64,000 nt of DNA from contig NC_052139.2 in assembly GCF_016086655.4 (NCBI RefSeq), forward strand, positions 558,001 to 622,000. The letters run 5' to 3'. The position numbers and the translations under genes are program-made. A model generated the notes under the pieces. That model was not told the origin of the DNA and did not search any database. It saw only the letters and a program-made list of their open reading frames with translations. The stretch's first letter is position 1. Every line of letters starts with the position of its first letter. Shown one piece after another: positions 10,573 through 23,000 of the stretch. This DNA comes from Lepeophtheirus salmonis (taxonomy: Eukaryota > Arthropoda > Copepoda > Siphonostomatoida > Caligidae).

Positions 10573-12184
10573 TTTTATACTTAAATAGAAGACTTTATAT
10601 AAAAAATAGAAATGTAAGACAATGACAATTACTATTGTAGACTCAATTATACAAACTCGAAGCAAGTATCTTATGGCTTAAGATAATAGGTATAACTCAA
10701 AAAGAAATACAATAAAAAAGAAGGCAATGAAATTATCACACCGTCATATGTATACAATATACGTATTTAATAATGGGATGAATTTCTATTAGTTTTTTTT
10801 TACATTCTTAATATGACAACCATTATTCGTACAATTTTGTTCAGAGCAGAGTTGTATACCATTACATAGCATTTTTTTAAATTCTCTTATTAATGTGGAA
10901 ATAATTTTGAACTTACTTCAACATGAACTTTGTTTTATACATATCTTTATATGTGGTACATCAACTTAAATTGAAGCAAAAATCATTTTTCCTAGAAATT
11001 TGTATTCTCCAATGAAGTATCGTCAACTTTAATTAATAAATTATTTTGATGAATCCCTTGAAGGACTCCCAAACTCAGTTTAAAGTAGCCCAAATTTCAT
11101 ATCACACTAAAAGAACGAGATATTGATATATTTTGTTTGAAATGCCAATTTTCTTATATCAAGCAAAGGTTTTAAGTTTAGTTAAGTTTCTTGGGAATCA
11201 TAACTCTTTTTACAAATTGAAAAAAAAGTAAATAATGAACTCAAATATATTTATGGTAGATGTTCTCAAGATTTTTGGGTGTTAGCCAAAATATGGTAAA
11301 AATATCATATTGCATGCCACACTAATAGAAAATTAGCTTTAATTTTATTTGAAAAGTAAATATTATGAACTTGATAAAAGTAATTGACGCTTGAATATTT
11401 TATTCATATATATTACAATTCGCTCTTGAATTCTAAGCTTTTTCTTAAAGATTGTATGTAAGATATTTGGGGTAATCATTATTATTTGATCCAATTTTCA
11501 TGAATTAGTTTAGTACAATATTTATTTGCTTATTAGACCCATTTAAGACAAAACAAACTCGAATCTTTAATATATATAAAAATAAGATCAAACCAGGGAG
11601 TACATAAATTGGCCGTTGGATCCATTTTATTGTTGAATGATTAAGCGTAGATGAAATGTTAGTTGATGTAAAAGCGTGGGATGAAAAAAAAAGAGGATAT
11701 AATCTAGCACTGGTATAAACAATTGTTGGCATTTGATTTACCCCTCCATTGATTATAAGGTAGTGTACGTCAGTCTTGATTTAATAAAAAAAATTATATT
11801 TATTATAGCAATATTTTTATTAAACTATTGTTACTAAAGAATTTTCTGGTGATGGACATTTCCCACAGGCCCCTGTTCAGAATTCTTAGTCTATGAAATA
11901 TCGGTTAGTATGTATAAATAAAGTCTAATCAAATAAAACAGGGTTGTGTTATTCATATATTTGCCTGTGATCTGTTGATACGAAAACAAAATAGAATGAC
12001 AACCCTCAAAATAAAGTATTAATGACATTTGTATTTCTATCAACAAATTATTCTTATTAACTCTTTGGGTGAGCTGTAAATTGTACTTACAGCACCAAAA
12101 TTGATTGTCAAAATAAAAGATATATTTGCAGTAATCTGCACAATAATAATGTCAACATAACATGTAGATAAGGTTTTTGTGATA
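10573..12184. other. AT-rich stretch, nothing recognised
   Basis: About 1.6 kb of AT-rich sequence. The short open frame at 11505-11732 on the minus strand has no recognisable domain or codon structure. Confidence 0.5.
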
Positions 12185-12540
12185 GAAAAAAAAAGTCACT
12201 CAATTAGACCACCTTCATTATCAATCACTGTATTTACACGTCGTCTAAAGACTCATCTAACAAGTTGTCTCATGCAAACACAATGGATGACTTCAGTGAG
12301 TCCACATTTGGCTGTCAAGTCCTATTGGGCTCCCTCTCCAAGTGTCCCCATAAATATTGAATTGCACAAACTTGTTTAAAACTTTTTCATTTCTATTGAG
12401 ATATTCAACTTCTTCACAATTTCCACATACATAGAAAGAGCTGGACTTCATGCCTTGGTATCTGAAAAAATTGAAATTGTCAACACCTATTTTCTCATCA
12501 TCTGAATCACTTGAACAAGCTTGAAGGGCATTTTATATAG
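12185..12540 (-). pseudogene. Tc1/mariner-like transposase relic, C-terminal end
   Basis: On the minus strand the sequence across 12195-12225 encodes IDNEGGLIE, the standard C-terminal ending of a Tc1-like transposase (compare IDDEGGWIE at 51037-51065 on the same strand). The DNA upstream on that strand aligns with the 51.1-kb copy for about 150 bp, then degrades. No catalytic motif is readable. Confidence 0.55.
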
Positions 12541-15500
12541 TTGCAAGTCATAAATCTTAAAGCAAGGAAAAAAATCTAAGCATTTGAGTGGACCATCAAT
12601 CAAACCTTATTTCACAATAACTGGTGTGAAAAGTAACAAATCAGAAACTTGTGACTTTTTACCCTGGCACCGGGTTAACTTACGTAGTGGCCTAAAACAT
12701 CAAATTTACTTTCCAGTGAAGCAAAACTTCATTTAAAATGGGATGTGCTAATATATACTTACATTTTTTCGAAGATTTGATTTTCACTTTTTGATTTTGA
12801 ATCCTACCACCCAAGAAAGATCTTAGAGATGAAAGAAAGAAGAAACATATGAAGTCAATGTTTTGCAGGTCATAACCATATTATGCCAGAATGTACTCAT
12901 GAATTAGCCGAAAAGTATGTTATAGGGCAAAAAACCTACCGTTACTTTTGCTCCTGGTCTATCCTACTATTAAATTGATAAATAAAAGCATTAATACTTA
13001 AATGTGTGATGGTAAGTTGAATAAGTATGAGTAAATCAAAGAAAATATAACTTAAAAGACAATGAACATTTTTTTTAAATATTAATAATAAGCTTTAATA
13101 TATCTAGGAAATAGACATATTCTTATTAAATACATACTTTTCTTAGAATAAGAGACAAAGCAGACTTGGCTTAAACATAAAGTAACTTTGAAATTTCAAT
13201 GAAAGAGCGGTGAATTAAGGATGATAACTCTTTCTGATGATTTTAACCTAAAACCATTTTCTTTTTTATAATAAAGTTTAATACGCCAGCAAAATTTGTC
13301 TCGATGCAAATATCAATGCACCCTTTTAGGTATTTATAATAACATCATTTCACTCTTTCTTCAAAAAGATATTTCAATAAGGAAGTTCAGGGCATTTTAT
13401 TCTGTGACAATGAGTATTTATTGAGTTGATACAATTGTAGTGAAAAAGTATTTAAAAAGTATTAATAATTCAACTTAAGAGACATTTATTCTAAACATGA
13501 CAATACATTCGAGCCTGTGCGTCAGTTAAAAATAGAAAAGAAAAAGAGAGTTTATAATATGTAGAGGTTCATAAAATACGTCCTTGAAAGCGGGAGAGGC
13601 TTTGTATATTTGGCAATCTGAACAGAATTTTTTATTTTACAATCCTGCTATAATTATGATTAAACTAAGAATTCATGCGTGTGCTTATGAAAGACGGAAA
13701 AGAAGTAAGGAGCGGTTACTCAATAGTTATAAGCATATGTCCTTGTTGGACTCAGAGTAAAGTTCAGAATAGGCATCAGAGTAATTCCAACCTATTTATG
13801 CTTACTATATACGAAGTGAGAATATTGTTTTTTTCCTTCCACGTACGACTACTTGGAGCTTATATAAAAAAATATCATGACAGCAAAGCTCTTTTTTTCC
13901 GAACAGTCATCCAATTGTCAGGCTTACCTCGTTTATTTTAGTTATTTATATTTTAAAAGTCCGAGCAGGACCTATTTTATCCAATAAAAACGATAGGTAT
14001 AGCTGTGTGAAATCTTGAAGGTTTGTTGGCCAACTAATAAAACTTTAAACAATAAATTATAAGTTGAGGACTCATTTTTTGTGTAGTTACAGCTCAGATT
14101 AAAAATGAAAAGACAATGGAAGTACATCAAATAAAATTTAAGTTATAAAATGTATCTTTAGATGAGGTGTGTACAGCTCATCAAATCTTTTTTTTTTTTT
14201 AATCTCAACCTGTTATGATAACATAAGTACAATCATTCTGAATCAAGAACATCTAAATATTGATTAACTTCGTATGAATGAGTATGCTCATAAAAAACAA
14301 AGATTAACACATGTAATTTATTGGGAAGTTATTTTCTATATAATTAAGTATACTATATTAATTATAAATAACATAATAAGCACTTTTGCATAAAGCCATT
14401 ATTGCAAAATATAAATATGCATACGAGTAGATTCGAACATAATATAGGTATTTGCATGTCAATCACAATAACAGATATACTGCATACATAATTATTGGCC
14501 TTGTAATTTATACAACAGATATAAATAATTGTAAAGTATTAACAAAACTTGTCATATGTAAGATGATATCTATACATACACAAGACAAAATAAATTTGAA
14601 CAATACTTTTTTTATCACTCTCATCCACAAGCTATCAAATATTTAAAATTTTGATCACGACTGTGGCCATACTTACGTGATTAGAATAGACATAACTTTT
14701 ACCATTATATGTGTTATTTTAACACAAAATATATGGAAAATGTCCACTTTTTTGGTGTATATCCTTTCAGTATGTCTCATATAGGTTGAGTATCTTTTCT
14801 GCATAATATAAATACTTTTGTGTATTAATTACTGGTAATTCTTGTCAGATATAAATATCATAAAATAACTATATTTTCGTTTAAAAAAACAATAAAATGT
14901 AGCCCAAATATAATCTTATTAATATCATTTAAATAATAAGATATTCAAAACTATCATTCATTCATACAAATTAGTTAAATTATAAATTACTTGTACATAT
15001 TACACGTATCTCAATTAGAATATCCTTCTATGAAAAGTAACTTTATCATAACCTACCATTTTATCATTAATTTATTTAATACCATAATTGGTTTTAAGTA
15101 TACAATAACATCTATAATTAAATTGTATTTAAACCCTTTCTTTGTGTGTGTCTGCTTTGAGTCTTAAAATAGTCTCTCGTTTAATGCCAGAAGAGTTTAA
15201 CCTAATCTAACAATGCAATGGATACTTTGCAACTGAAATTTTAATAAGTTTGAACGTAACATACTGACGTAATTCCATGAATGACAAAATAAGAAATAAT
15301 TTTACTTGATTTTGGAGATTATCTACCGTGAAAATTCTATAAAACTATTGTTTAGGTTATCAATATTGTAAAAATTAAATATCAAAAAAGAGGAAATTTT
15401 TTAAATATTAACCAAAATTAATAATTTGGAATTGAAATTGTACTGAAAACAATTGAAAAGAATCAAGCGAAAATGAATGGCAGCTCTTTGGATATTAAAG

Positions 15501-17075
15501 TAGCTAATAAATTACCATAACTAAAAAAACTATGTATTCCATGAATCATTTATTAAAAAGTGTATTACTGCTGTCATGGTAAAATTATTTTTTACAGTAT
15601 TTTTATGCCAAAAAATGGTTTAATAGAATTTTTCAAAATACATACTTTGGTATTTTGCAGGTTAGATACAACTTTTGCGTGAGAAAAAAATTAATCATCA
15701 ACACAAAAAAAAAAAAAATTGTTCGGGAAAGCTGTTTATTAATATCAAAAATTGGTAATATTTTATGTGGATGAATCAATTATGAGAAAATAAAATTTAA
15801 AGTATTAAAAAAAAACCTTTTTTTTGTAAAAATAATTTCTAGACTAATTAAAAGAATTCATTTGAAGCCTAAATAATTTGTCTTTCAAAAACGTAAGCTT
15901 ATTTGCTTAAAAATTGATTAGATTTCTAATTTTTTTAAGCTGAAATTAACCAAGGCTAATACATATATTTTAAATATACAATTTCCATTTCTTATCAATT
16001 TCTATTTGTATTTATTTAATACTTATTTATACATTCCAATTAATTATGAATAATTTAAAAAAAAATCCGCAACTTAATCTCGATAAATTATTTAAAAAAA
16101 AGTAAATTTTTATTGACTTGTGTCATCAATCAATCACAATGACATTTTTTATATTACTTTTTGGTTTATATTCAAAAATAATTTGATTTTTTTTTAAATT
16201 ATTATTATTTTTAAACTCATGTTGAGCATAAATTGATTAATTTTTAAATAATTTTAGCTATATTGAATAAGGGATATTATAAATTATTTTTCTAAAAATA
16301 AAAGGGTTATTACAAAATTAGTTATTTTCATCATTACTGTCAATTAGTTTTAAAGAAAAGTCTTATATAATACAAGGCCTGAAGATTATATTGACCTTAG
16401 GCATTATTCAGATGGTCTTTTTTTTACGGCATAAATGTATTTGTATCAATAAACTTAATTGAAGTTTTTGGCATCATGGCGACAGCTGCTATAAATATAA
16501 TTTAAAAAGAAAATTGTGTTTCTATTAATCAGGAAAAATTGAATGAAATGATGACTAAAAATAAACCAATAACAAGTTCATAAAAATTGAAAAACCAATT
16601 ATCAAATTAATAACAAATAACTAGAATAGCAAAAAAAGGTAATAAAAAAATTGAACTTTTTAAATTGTCAATAAGCTTACACAAACTATCAAGTATCTTA
16701 CTATGAATCAAGGATGAAATTTAATAAGATCATCTGCTAACTTCAAGTTGAGATGTTATCATTTGGAATCTTATTTTTTTAAAGCAGTATAGGTAGCAGC
16801 AGCTGCAACAATGAGAATTCCTCTTAATTCCCAAAATTTTATTTGTTTAAACCGAGTCAGAGCTTTTCAATTTAAAATGATGTATTCTTTTGCCTTTGCA
16901 TTTTCTGGAGCATTAACTTTTCTACTCGATAATCCAAACAGTAGAATTTGAGAGACGGTTAATTTTAATGTAAAATAATGATGCATCTCCCAATCAGTAT
17001 CTTAATTTGATCCATCTATTTTGTCTGGAGATACGTGGAATCTGAAACAATTCAAATGTGTTATGTCATCATGGA
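12541..17075. other. 4.5 kb AT-rich stretch, nothing recognised
   Basis: No coding exon with recognisable protein sequence was found. The open frame at 13675-13941 (88 codons) lies in a somewhat less AT-rich patch but shows no domain and has no matching splice context. Homopolymer A/T runs are frequent from 15.6 to 16.3 kb. Confidence 0.5.
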
Positions 17076-17202
17076 TTCTATGATTACCTCCATTAAGGAA
17101 ATAATGACGACCAATTTGTCAAGAAACTATCTTGTCAACGTGTGCTCCTCCTCCCAGGCACAGATTTAGATTATGGTTGATGCTGGAGGTGGACATATTT
17201 AA
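17076..17202 (+). pseudogene. Tc1-like transposase relic, C-terminal end
   Basis: The plus strand reads DSMITSIKEIMTTNLSRNYL, then VNVCSSSQAQI, a stop, and IMVDAGGGHI before TAA at 17200-17202. This is the typical Tc1 C-terminus (…SLKxxIxxxxxxLxxxYLxKVCxxFRxRLxxVVDAGGGHI). Only the last 40 or so residues are recognisable. Confidence 0.6.
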
Positions 17203-19798
17203 TTAGTGTTTTTTTAACATTTATATGAACCATTCTGTTAACTTTAAGTAAATCTGCCAAAAAATATGGACTCAGTGACAATTACAATTCTTGTTAGTTG
17301 TACAAAGGATCCTGTCAATGTTTAGCAAAGCAAATAAGTAAACTTGCCAACAATCATTTTTCAAAATTTAAAAATGATTTAGAGTATATTTTTCTTTATT
17401 TTTTATAACTTATAGTAATTGAACACTAAAACTGCAAAAGTATAGGACCTCCCTTCACGAACTGTTAGTATCAAAAATAATACTGCTAAAGTCTCAAAAC
17501 AGCACTCTTTTTTTTACCGCCTACTCCCCCTTTCCACTTTGGCAACTTTTTACTTTCCTTAATAACAATAAAAATATTCAACTATAAAAGTTATAATAAG
17601 ATTTCAAAAGCTGTACTTTAATTTCTAATAACTTTTAAAAAAACCATTCACTTTTAGAATGGGTAGAGAAAATTATTATTTGATTTTTTTTTTTTTTTAT
17701 TTAAAATATTTGTATATTGCTAATAAGAAAACTGTGTTTCTTAGTAACAAGATGTTATGAGAGGTGGCCATTACCCTTATAAAATCTGCTCATAACTGAT
17801 AAACAGAGTATCAAATAACATTCTAGCATTTATTGGACTAATGAAAAATTTGCTGTAGTATTCACATATTTAGTAAAATTCAATAAATTTTGTAAGGGTA
17901 CGGATGGAATAATATGCACATAATATTTGACGGGAAAAAAACAATATGGTATCAAAAATGATAAAATCATCATTCTAGTCAGGGCTTTACACTTGTTTTA
18001 GACATGCAAAATTGTTTTTCCGTTCAAGTTAATATAATTTATATGCTGTTGGAGCACTTCCTGCAAACCAAGTTCGTTTTGACATGTGACACAGTTGTAT
18101 CATCCTAGAATATTTGGTATTTCCTTTGTTTTATCAAAATTATATCGACATCGATTATTTACACAATGTTGATAAATATACATTTTCAATAAAACTTGAC
18201 ATATGTTTACATATGTTGAAACCAATTTACAAAATCAAATCTTTTATTTCTAACTCATAGTATGAAAGTTCAATCAAATTGAATACATTAATAGATTAAA
18301 ATATTAGTTATTCAATAAAGCTCAAATAATAATATAATCTCTTAATTACACATCCATAAATCTTCAAGAAACATTTTTAAGGATAATAGCTCTCTCTGAA
18401 GCACTATTTGTATCATACATTTCAAACTGTAAGAAAGGTAAAAAATTATCAAAAGTCTTGATAGTGTTACCGTATTTTAATGTCTGACACAACCCTAATA
18501 TTTAAAGCATACACTTTAAGATAATATAATATCCAAATTGTACATAAAAATTAAAAATACATTATTTTGTATTTCATTCGCATATAAAAAAAAGGAAACA
18601 ATTGAATTAAGGTTTTTTTTTTTTTTTTTAATTTCTAACGAAACAGAAATTTTTTAATGCTTTATGTAACTAGTATATTATAAAACCCCAGATTTTTATT
18701 ATGCAACCTTTGATACGAACAGGAACAGAAAAAAAGACAAAAAAATTGGTAATTTATTAATACCGGCCCTGTTAAGGAATTGTTATTCAATAATTACTTA
18801 AAGTGTGAACTGCTTTACATAACTTAATTTTAATTCCGCCCATCAATGTTCAGAACACTAAAAATGTAATAATAGGAAGAATTAGCTACAGCCGACAAAA
18901 CACATAGTATATTTTTATGTTAGTGAGGTGATATCGTGTAATTTTTGAATGTAAGGACTGAGGTGTAGCTACTAAATATAAAATGTCAATGTTATTTTAT
19001 TGACATCCACAAAACCACATTCAAAACTGAAGGGTTCTAATTAGACGCCCAAAATTGCCATAAAGTAGTTAATATTTCAGAGAAATTTTTATAGCAAAAT
19101 TAAAATTTAATGTTTTTACTATAATAAATTTTATCTTGTTGAAAAGCCAAACCCCTAATATTCAGATTAATTAATTATAAAGATGTTTTTTCTCTCTATT
19201 TCTTATATTTATACAAGTATTATTTGAATTTTCAATATACAAAAAAATCCACTTTTGTCTTTCTTAAATTTACAAAAAGACACAAATTATACATGCTGTA
19301 ATTTTTTGCTGATAAACAAAATTCGTTTTGTCAATATTTCTTTTATGCCTACTTATAATTACAAAGTAATAGTTAATTATTGACATTTATTTTCAAAAAA
19401 AAATTGTTAGATTTATGATATCCAAGAAAATTAACTATAATTCAGAAACTTTGTTTGATTTATGAGATTTATATTTTACCCAATAAGATATTTTTAACAA
19501 AATTATTCAATCATTTATTTTAGAGATAAATTTAAGCTACTTTAATGTTACTTGTAGTATCTGTTAAAGGCTTATGAGAATAATTTATTTTTAGAAATTG
19601 ACAATAATTCCTTGAAAAATATAAATTTAATCCACGCTCAACTTTTATTAGTGAATTAGCTTTTATTATGATTATGTCATAGTTATATAATGTTAACCTT
19701 TAACCAATCGTAGGATCATAAAAGTAATTTCTAACATGTATATATTTATATTTTAAGGTTCTACAAAAATTAAAAATACAAATTCCAACGATCAAAAG
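17203..19798. other. AT-rich stretch upstream of the receptor gene, nothing recognised
   Basis: No exon, RNA gene or transposon is identified. If exon 1a is transcribed from a nearby promoter, its promoter and any 5' untranslated exon would lie here, but no TATA/initiator arrangement can be singled out in DNA this AT-rich. Confidence 0.45.
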
Positions 19799-19825
19799 TA
19801 GTCCATTCTCTTTGAAAACAAAAAT

Positions 19826-20001
19826 ATGGCTGTAGTCGTTGGACCTGGTCGTTCAGATTCGAATACAACAGAAATTCGTCGATTCCAATGTTCAGAAGAA
19901 GATAGAAGTTCCGCCTCCATACTCATTTCACTCGGAGCGCTTGGAATCGGTGCTAATGCTGCACTTATGGCAGTAATTCTTCTTTGCAAGCCTTTAAGAA
20001 G
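19826..20001 (+). CDS. GPCR alternative first coding exon 1a (N-terminus + TM1)
   Basis: ATG at 19826 is preceded by an in-frame TAG (19799-19801) and sits in AAAATATGG, a good start context. It encodes 58 residues plus two bases. A short extracellular tail carries an N-glycosylation sequon (N13) and C22, followed by TM1 (ILISLGALGIGANAALMAV) with N44 as the conserved TM1 Asn, then CKPLR. The exon ends at AAGAAG|GTAGGA, leaving AG, which exon 2 completes to Arg. It uses the same phase and cut point as exon 1b, and the two align over the last 40 residues (C-x5-6-S-A, LGI-x-AN, K-x-LRR), so they are mutually exclusive alternatives. Confidence 0.85.
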
Positions 20002-23000
20002 GTAGGATAATTGTTCTAGTATATAAAAAAACAGTAAACATTAGTAATATTTTATAAAAAACGAAAATAAATCCTTTTAAAAATATAACAAAAGAAACAA
20101 AATCGTATTGATTTTCATTTTAAAATCAACCCAAATTATTTAAAAACTAAATATGTAATTAACTAAACCCTTAAATATTAGAACAAAAACCTTAAAGCAT
20201 TCTTCATATTTTTTTTTTTTTTCTTATCTCTTGTTAATAGATAATATTATAAACATATGCAATCACATTTTTATCCTCGTAGATTTCACAAATTTGTCCG
20301 TCATAATAAATAAAAAGCCTATTACTTATTAGTTATAGGGCCCTTCTGTTAATATATACTACTTAATTATATATTTTCAGAATATAGATTATAACTCACA
20401 ATTCAAATACACATATTAATAACCTAAAATCTAAATCCCTCACTATCATTTAATAAATATTGTATCAAACAATACTACAAATACTCCAATAAATCTATTT
20501 TCTCTCTTTTTTATTTCCTTTATCATTTGAAACAACATCAAAAAAAAAAAAAGATAAAAGGTTGTGTAAAAATAATCAAAATAAACCTTAAACCATAAAA
20601 AACACATCATAAACCAAATATAAGAATTAAACAAACAAATTATGGCAACGGGTTCTGCTCGTGGGAACACAATTTCTCGAGGTATTCCTGGAGCTGGAAT
20701 ATTTATCTCATCAGAAGAACGAAACAATGAAACTTCAAATGGAACTGCAATTGAATGTCCAGATAATTCTCACTCTGCAGCAGTTATCATATTTGTTGTT
20801 TCTGGCTTAGGTATAACAGCCAATATCGTCATTATGTTCCTTATACTTACGCGCAAAAGTCTTCGAAGGTAAGATGGTGAACTAAAAACAACTCTAAATA
20901 AATGTTTTTTTTAAATTATGTTATAAATTTGAGTTTTAACAGACAAAAACAGTTATAGAATCAATTATACATTTGACTCAGAATGTTCGAGGTTTAAATA
21001 AGTTGTAAAGAATATATCTATGTTTATTAAATTAATTACTGCATTTAATAAAAGAGACATGAATGTACATAATTAATTTGAAACAAAAAATATTTGACCT
21101 GGGTTAATGTAAAAAATAAACAGTTTTGAATAAGTAAGAGCTAAATTTCACTAATCGTGTTGCTCGAGCATTTTTTTAATTTTGGCTCATACACCCCATG
21201 CGTCATATTTAAGTTTACACTAAACATTGTTTTTTAAACTTTATCAAAAACTAGTTCATAAAGACAGTAAGAACAAATTTTAGTTTATTCCGTTCGATTT
21301 ATAACTGAAATCGACATTTTTTATTTAAAATGGCCTCCTTCAGCCTCAATGACGGACTACCCCCTCTACCAGAAGCCTATAGAAGCCTTACAGATGTAAT
21401 CTTCTGGCAAATTAGCCCATGCATCCTTGACAGTGGACTCCAAAGATATCAAAGCCGCATGAGGCTTGTAGCATGCGTCTTCCTTGACCTTTGCATTTAT
21501 AAAATAATACGGTCATACCGCGAATCATCGTCACTGGATTTCTTGCAAGCGGGGTTTGACGTGCATAATCATAGCCTCATCTCTTAATATTCGTTTCCAA
21601 ACATTGACCAGTCTTTATTGTGCCTATATCTTGGATTTGAAATCGTTTTTTGATGCAATACACACCCGTCCGGCAAATTTTGAGGTCATTGTTAATCTCA
21701 GTTAGGGTCTTCTGATGCATGAACATTTCTTGTACAAGAATTCATTCTGCTTTTTTTTGTCGTTTTTCAAGATACAACCAATATTTAACAATAAAAACAA
21801 TTACAAGTGATTATTATAATGTAACACAACCTCACTTTATTTAAAATTCCTATCAAAACCCGATCTGTGAGTATTTCTTTAATTGTAAATTCATATATGA
21901 CGTATGGGGTATATTATAATTACATTTAAAAAAACCATAAAACAATTCAATGTTCTGTGTATTTGTATAACTGTAGAATTAAAAGTGATTATAAATTAGT
22001 TTTCCTATTTTATTAAAGAAGAAATACAAAATGTATTAATTTGTAGTAACTTTATATTTTGTAAATGTATATTATATTGTCGATACAATTTGAGAAATAA
22101 TAATCATAACTTTATTTAATATTGATACTTCCTTACTAATACCCAAATAAAACGTACAATAAAGAATGATAAAATAATCAAAATTGAAATATTTAAAACA
22201 ATAATCTTTTTTGGTCAGGTAGAGAAAATGTTATTTTAAGCCATTACTTTTAAATTATAATTCTAACTAAATAAGAGTATAAAATTTTCGTTGCATCGTG
22301 CATGATTAATCTACGCTCACTCCCTTAAATCTATAATCATCCTTTCCTTAAATAAATTGTCATTAATGAACCGTATTAGGATAAAATAATTGTATACTTA
22401 AGTAAAAATAATGTTTTGCATGCATGTAATTAAACCTCTCATTACAATAAAATGTAAATGTTATAAAGCTTCTTAAAAAGTAATTTAAAACTTATCTTAA
22501 TCTTATATACATTTATATATTAATGTTTCCAAAAAGTGTTTAAACGTAATAATGTCATTTGAGTATATTGTAAGAAAAGATTATATACTTTAAATAGCAG
22601 TAGTAAATGTAATTATCGTTATTAGGTTGATCGTCAATTTAGATATAATATTTTTTATAAATAAAGAAAATTGAAATTTTTATATATTCTTTTAAATAGT
22701 TTGTAGCCCAAACCTTGAGGTATGTTGTTTTGTAAAATAGAAAATTATTGTGTACACAATGAATGTACCTAGTTTTTTTAATTCAATATAAATTGTCTAG
22801 TTTAATATAAATGTTAATTAATTTTTAACAATAAAATGGTTGAAAAAGAATATAAGTATAAGTTATAACAAATAAATTTACTCTAATTTTAAAGTTATAG
22901 AATATTTCCAAGGAATAAAACCCTATTTTTGACAAACAAAAATAAATATATAAAAGGTCGTAAAATAATTATTTTAGTGTTAACAAAAGGCATAGATTAT

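Noticed and set aside
13675..13941. 88-codon plus-strand frame in a less AT-rich patch
   Set aside because: It has no recognisable domain, no consistent splice context, and Cys/Ser/Tyr-rich content typical of chance frames.
20446..20727. 93-codon minus-strand frame with hydrophobic stretches
   Set aside because: It overlaps GPCR exon 1b in antisense. The hydrophobic residues come from AT-rich codons, and the plus-strand exon explains the region.
21330..21587. 85-codon plus-strand frame
   Set aside because: It is the antisense shadow of the Tc1-like relic, whose minus-strand translation has clear family motifs.
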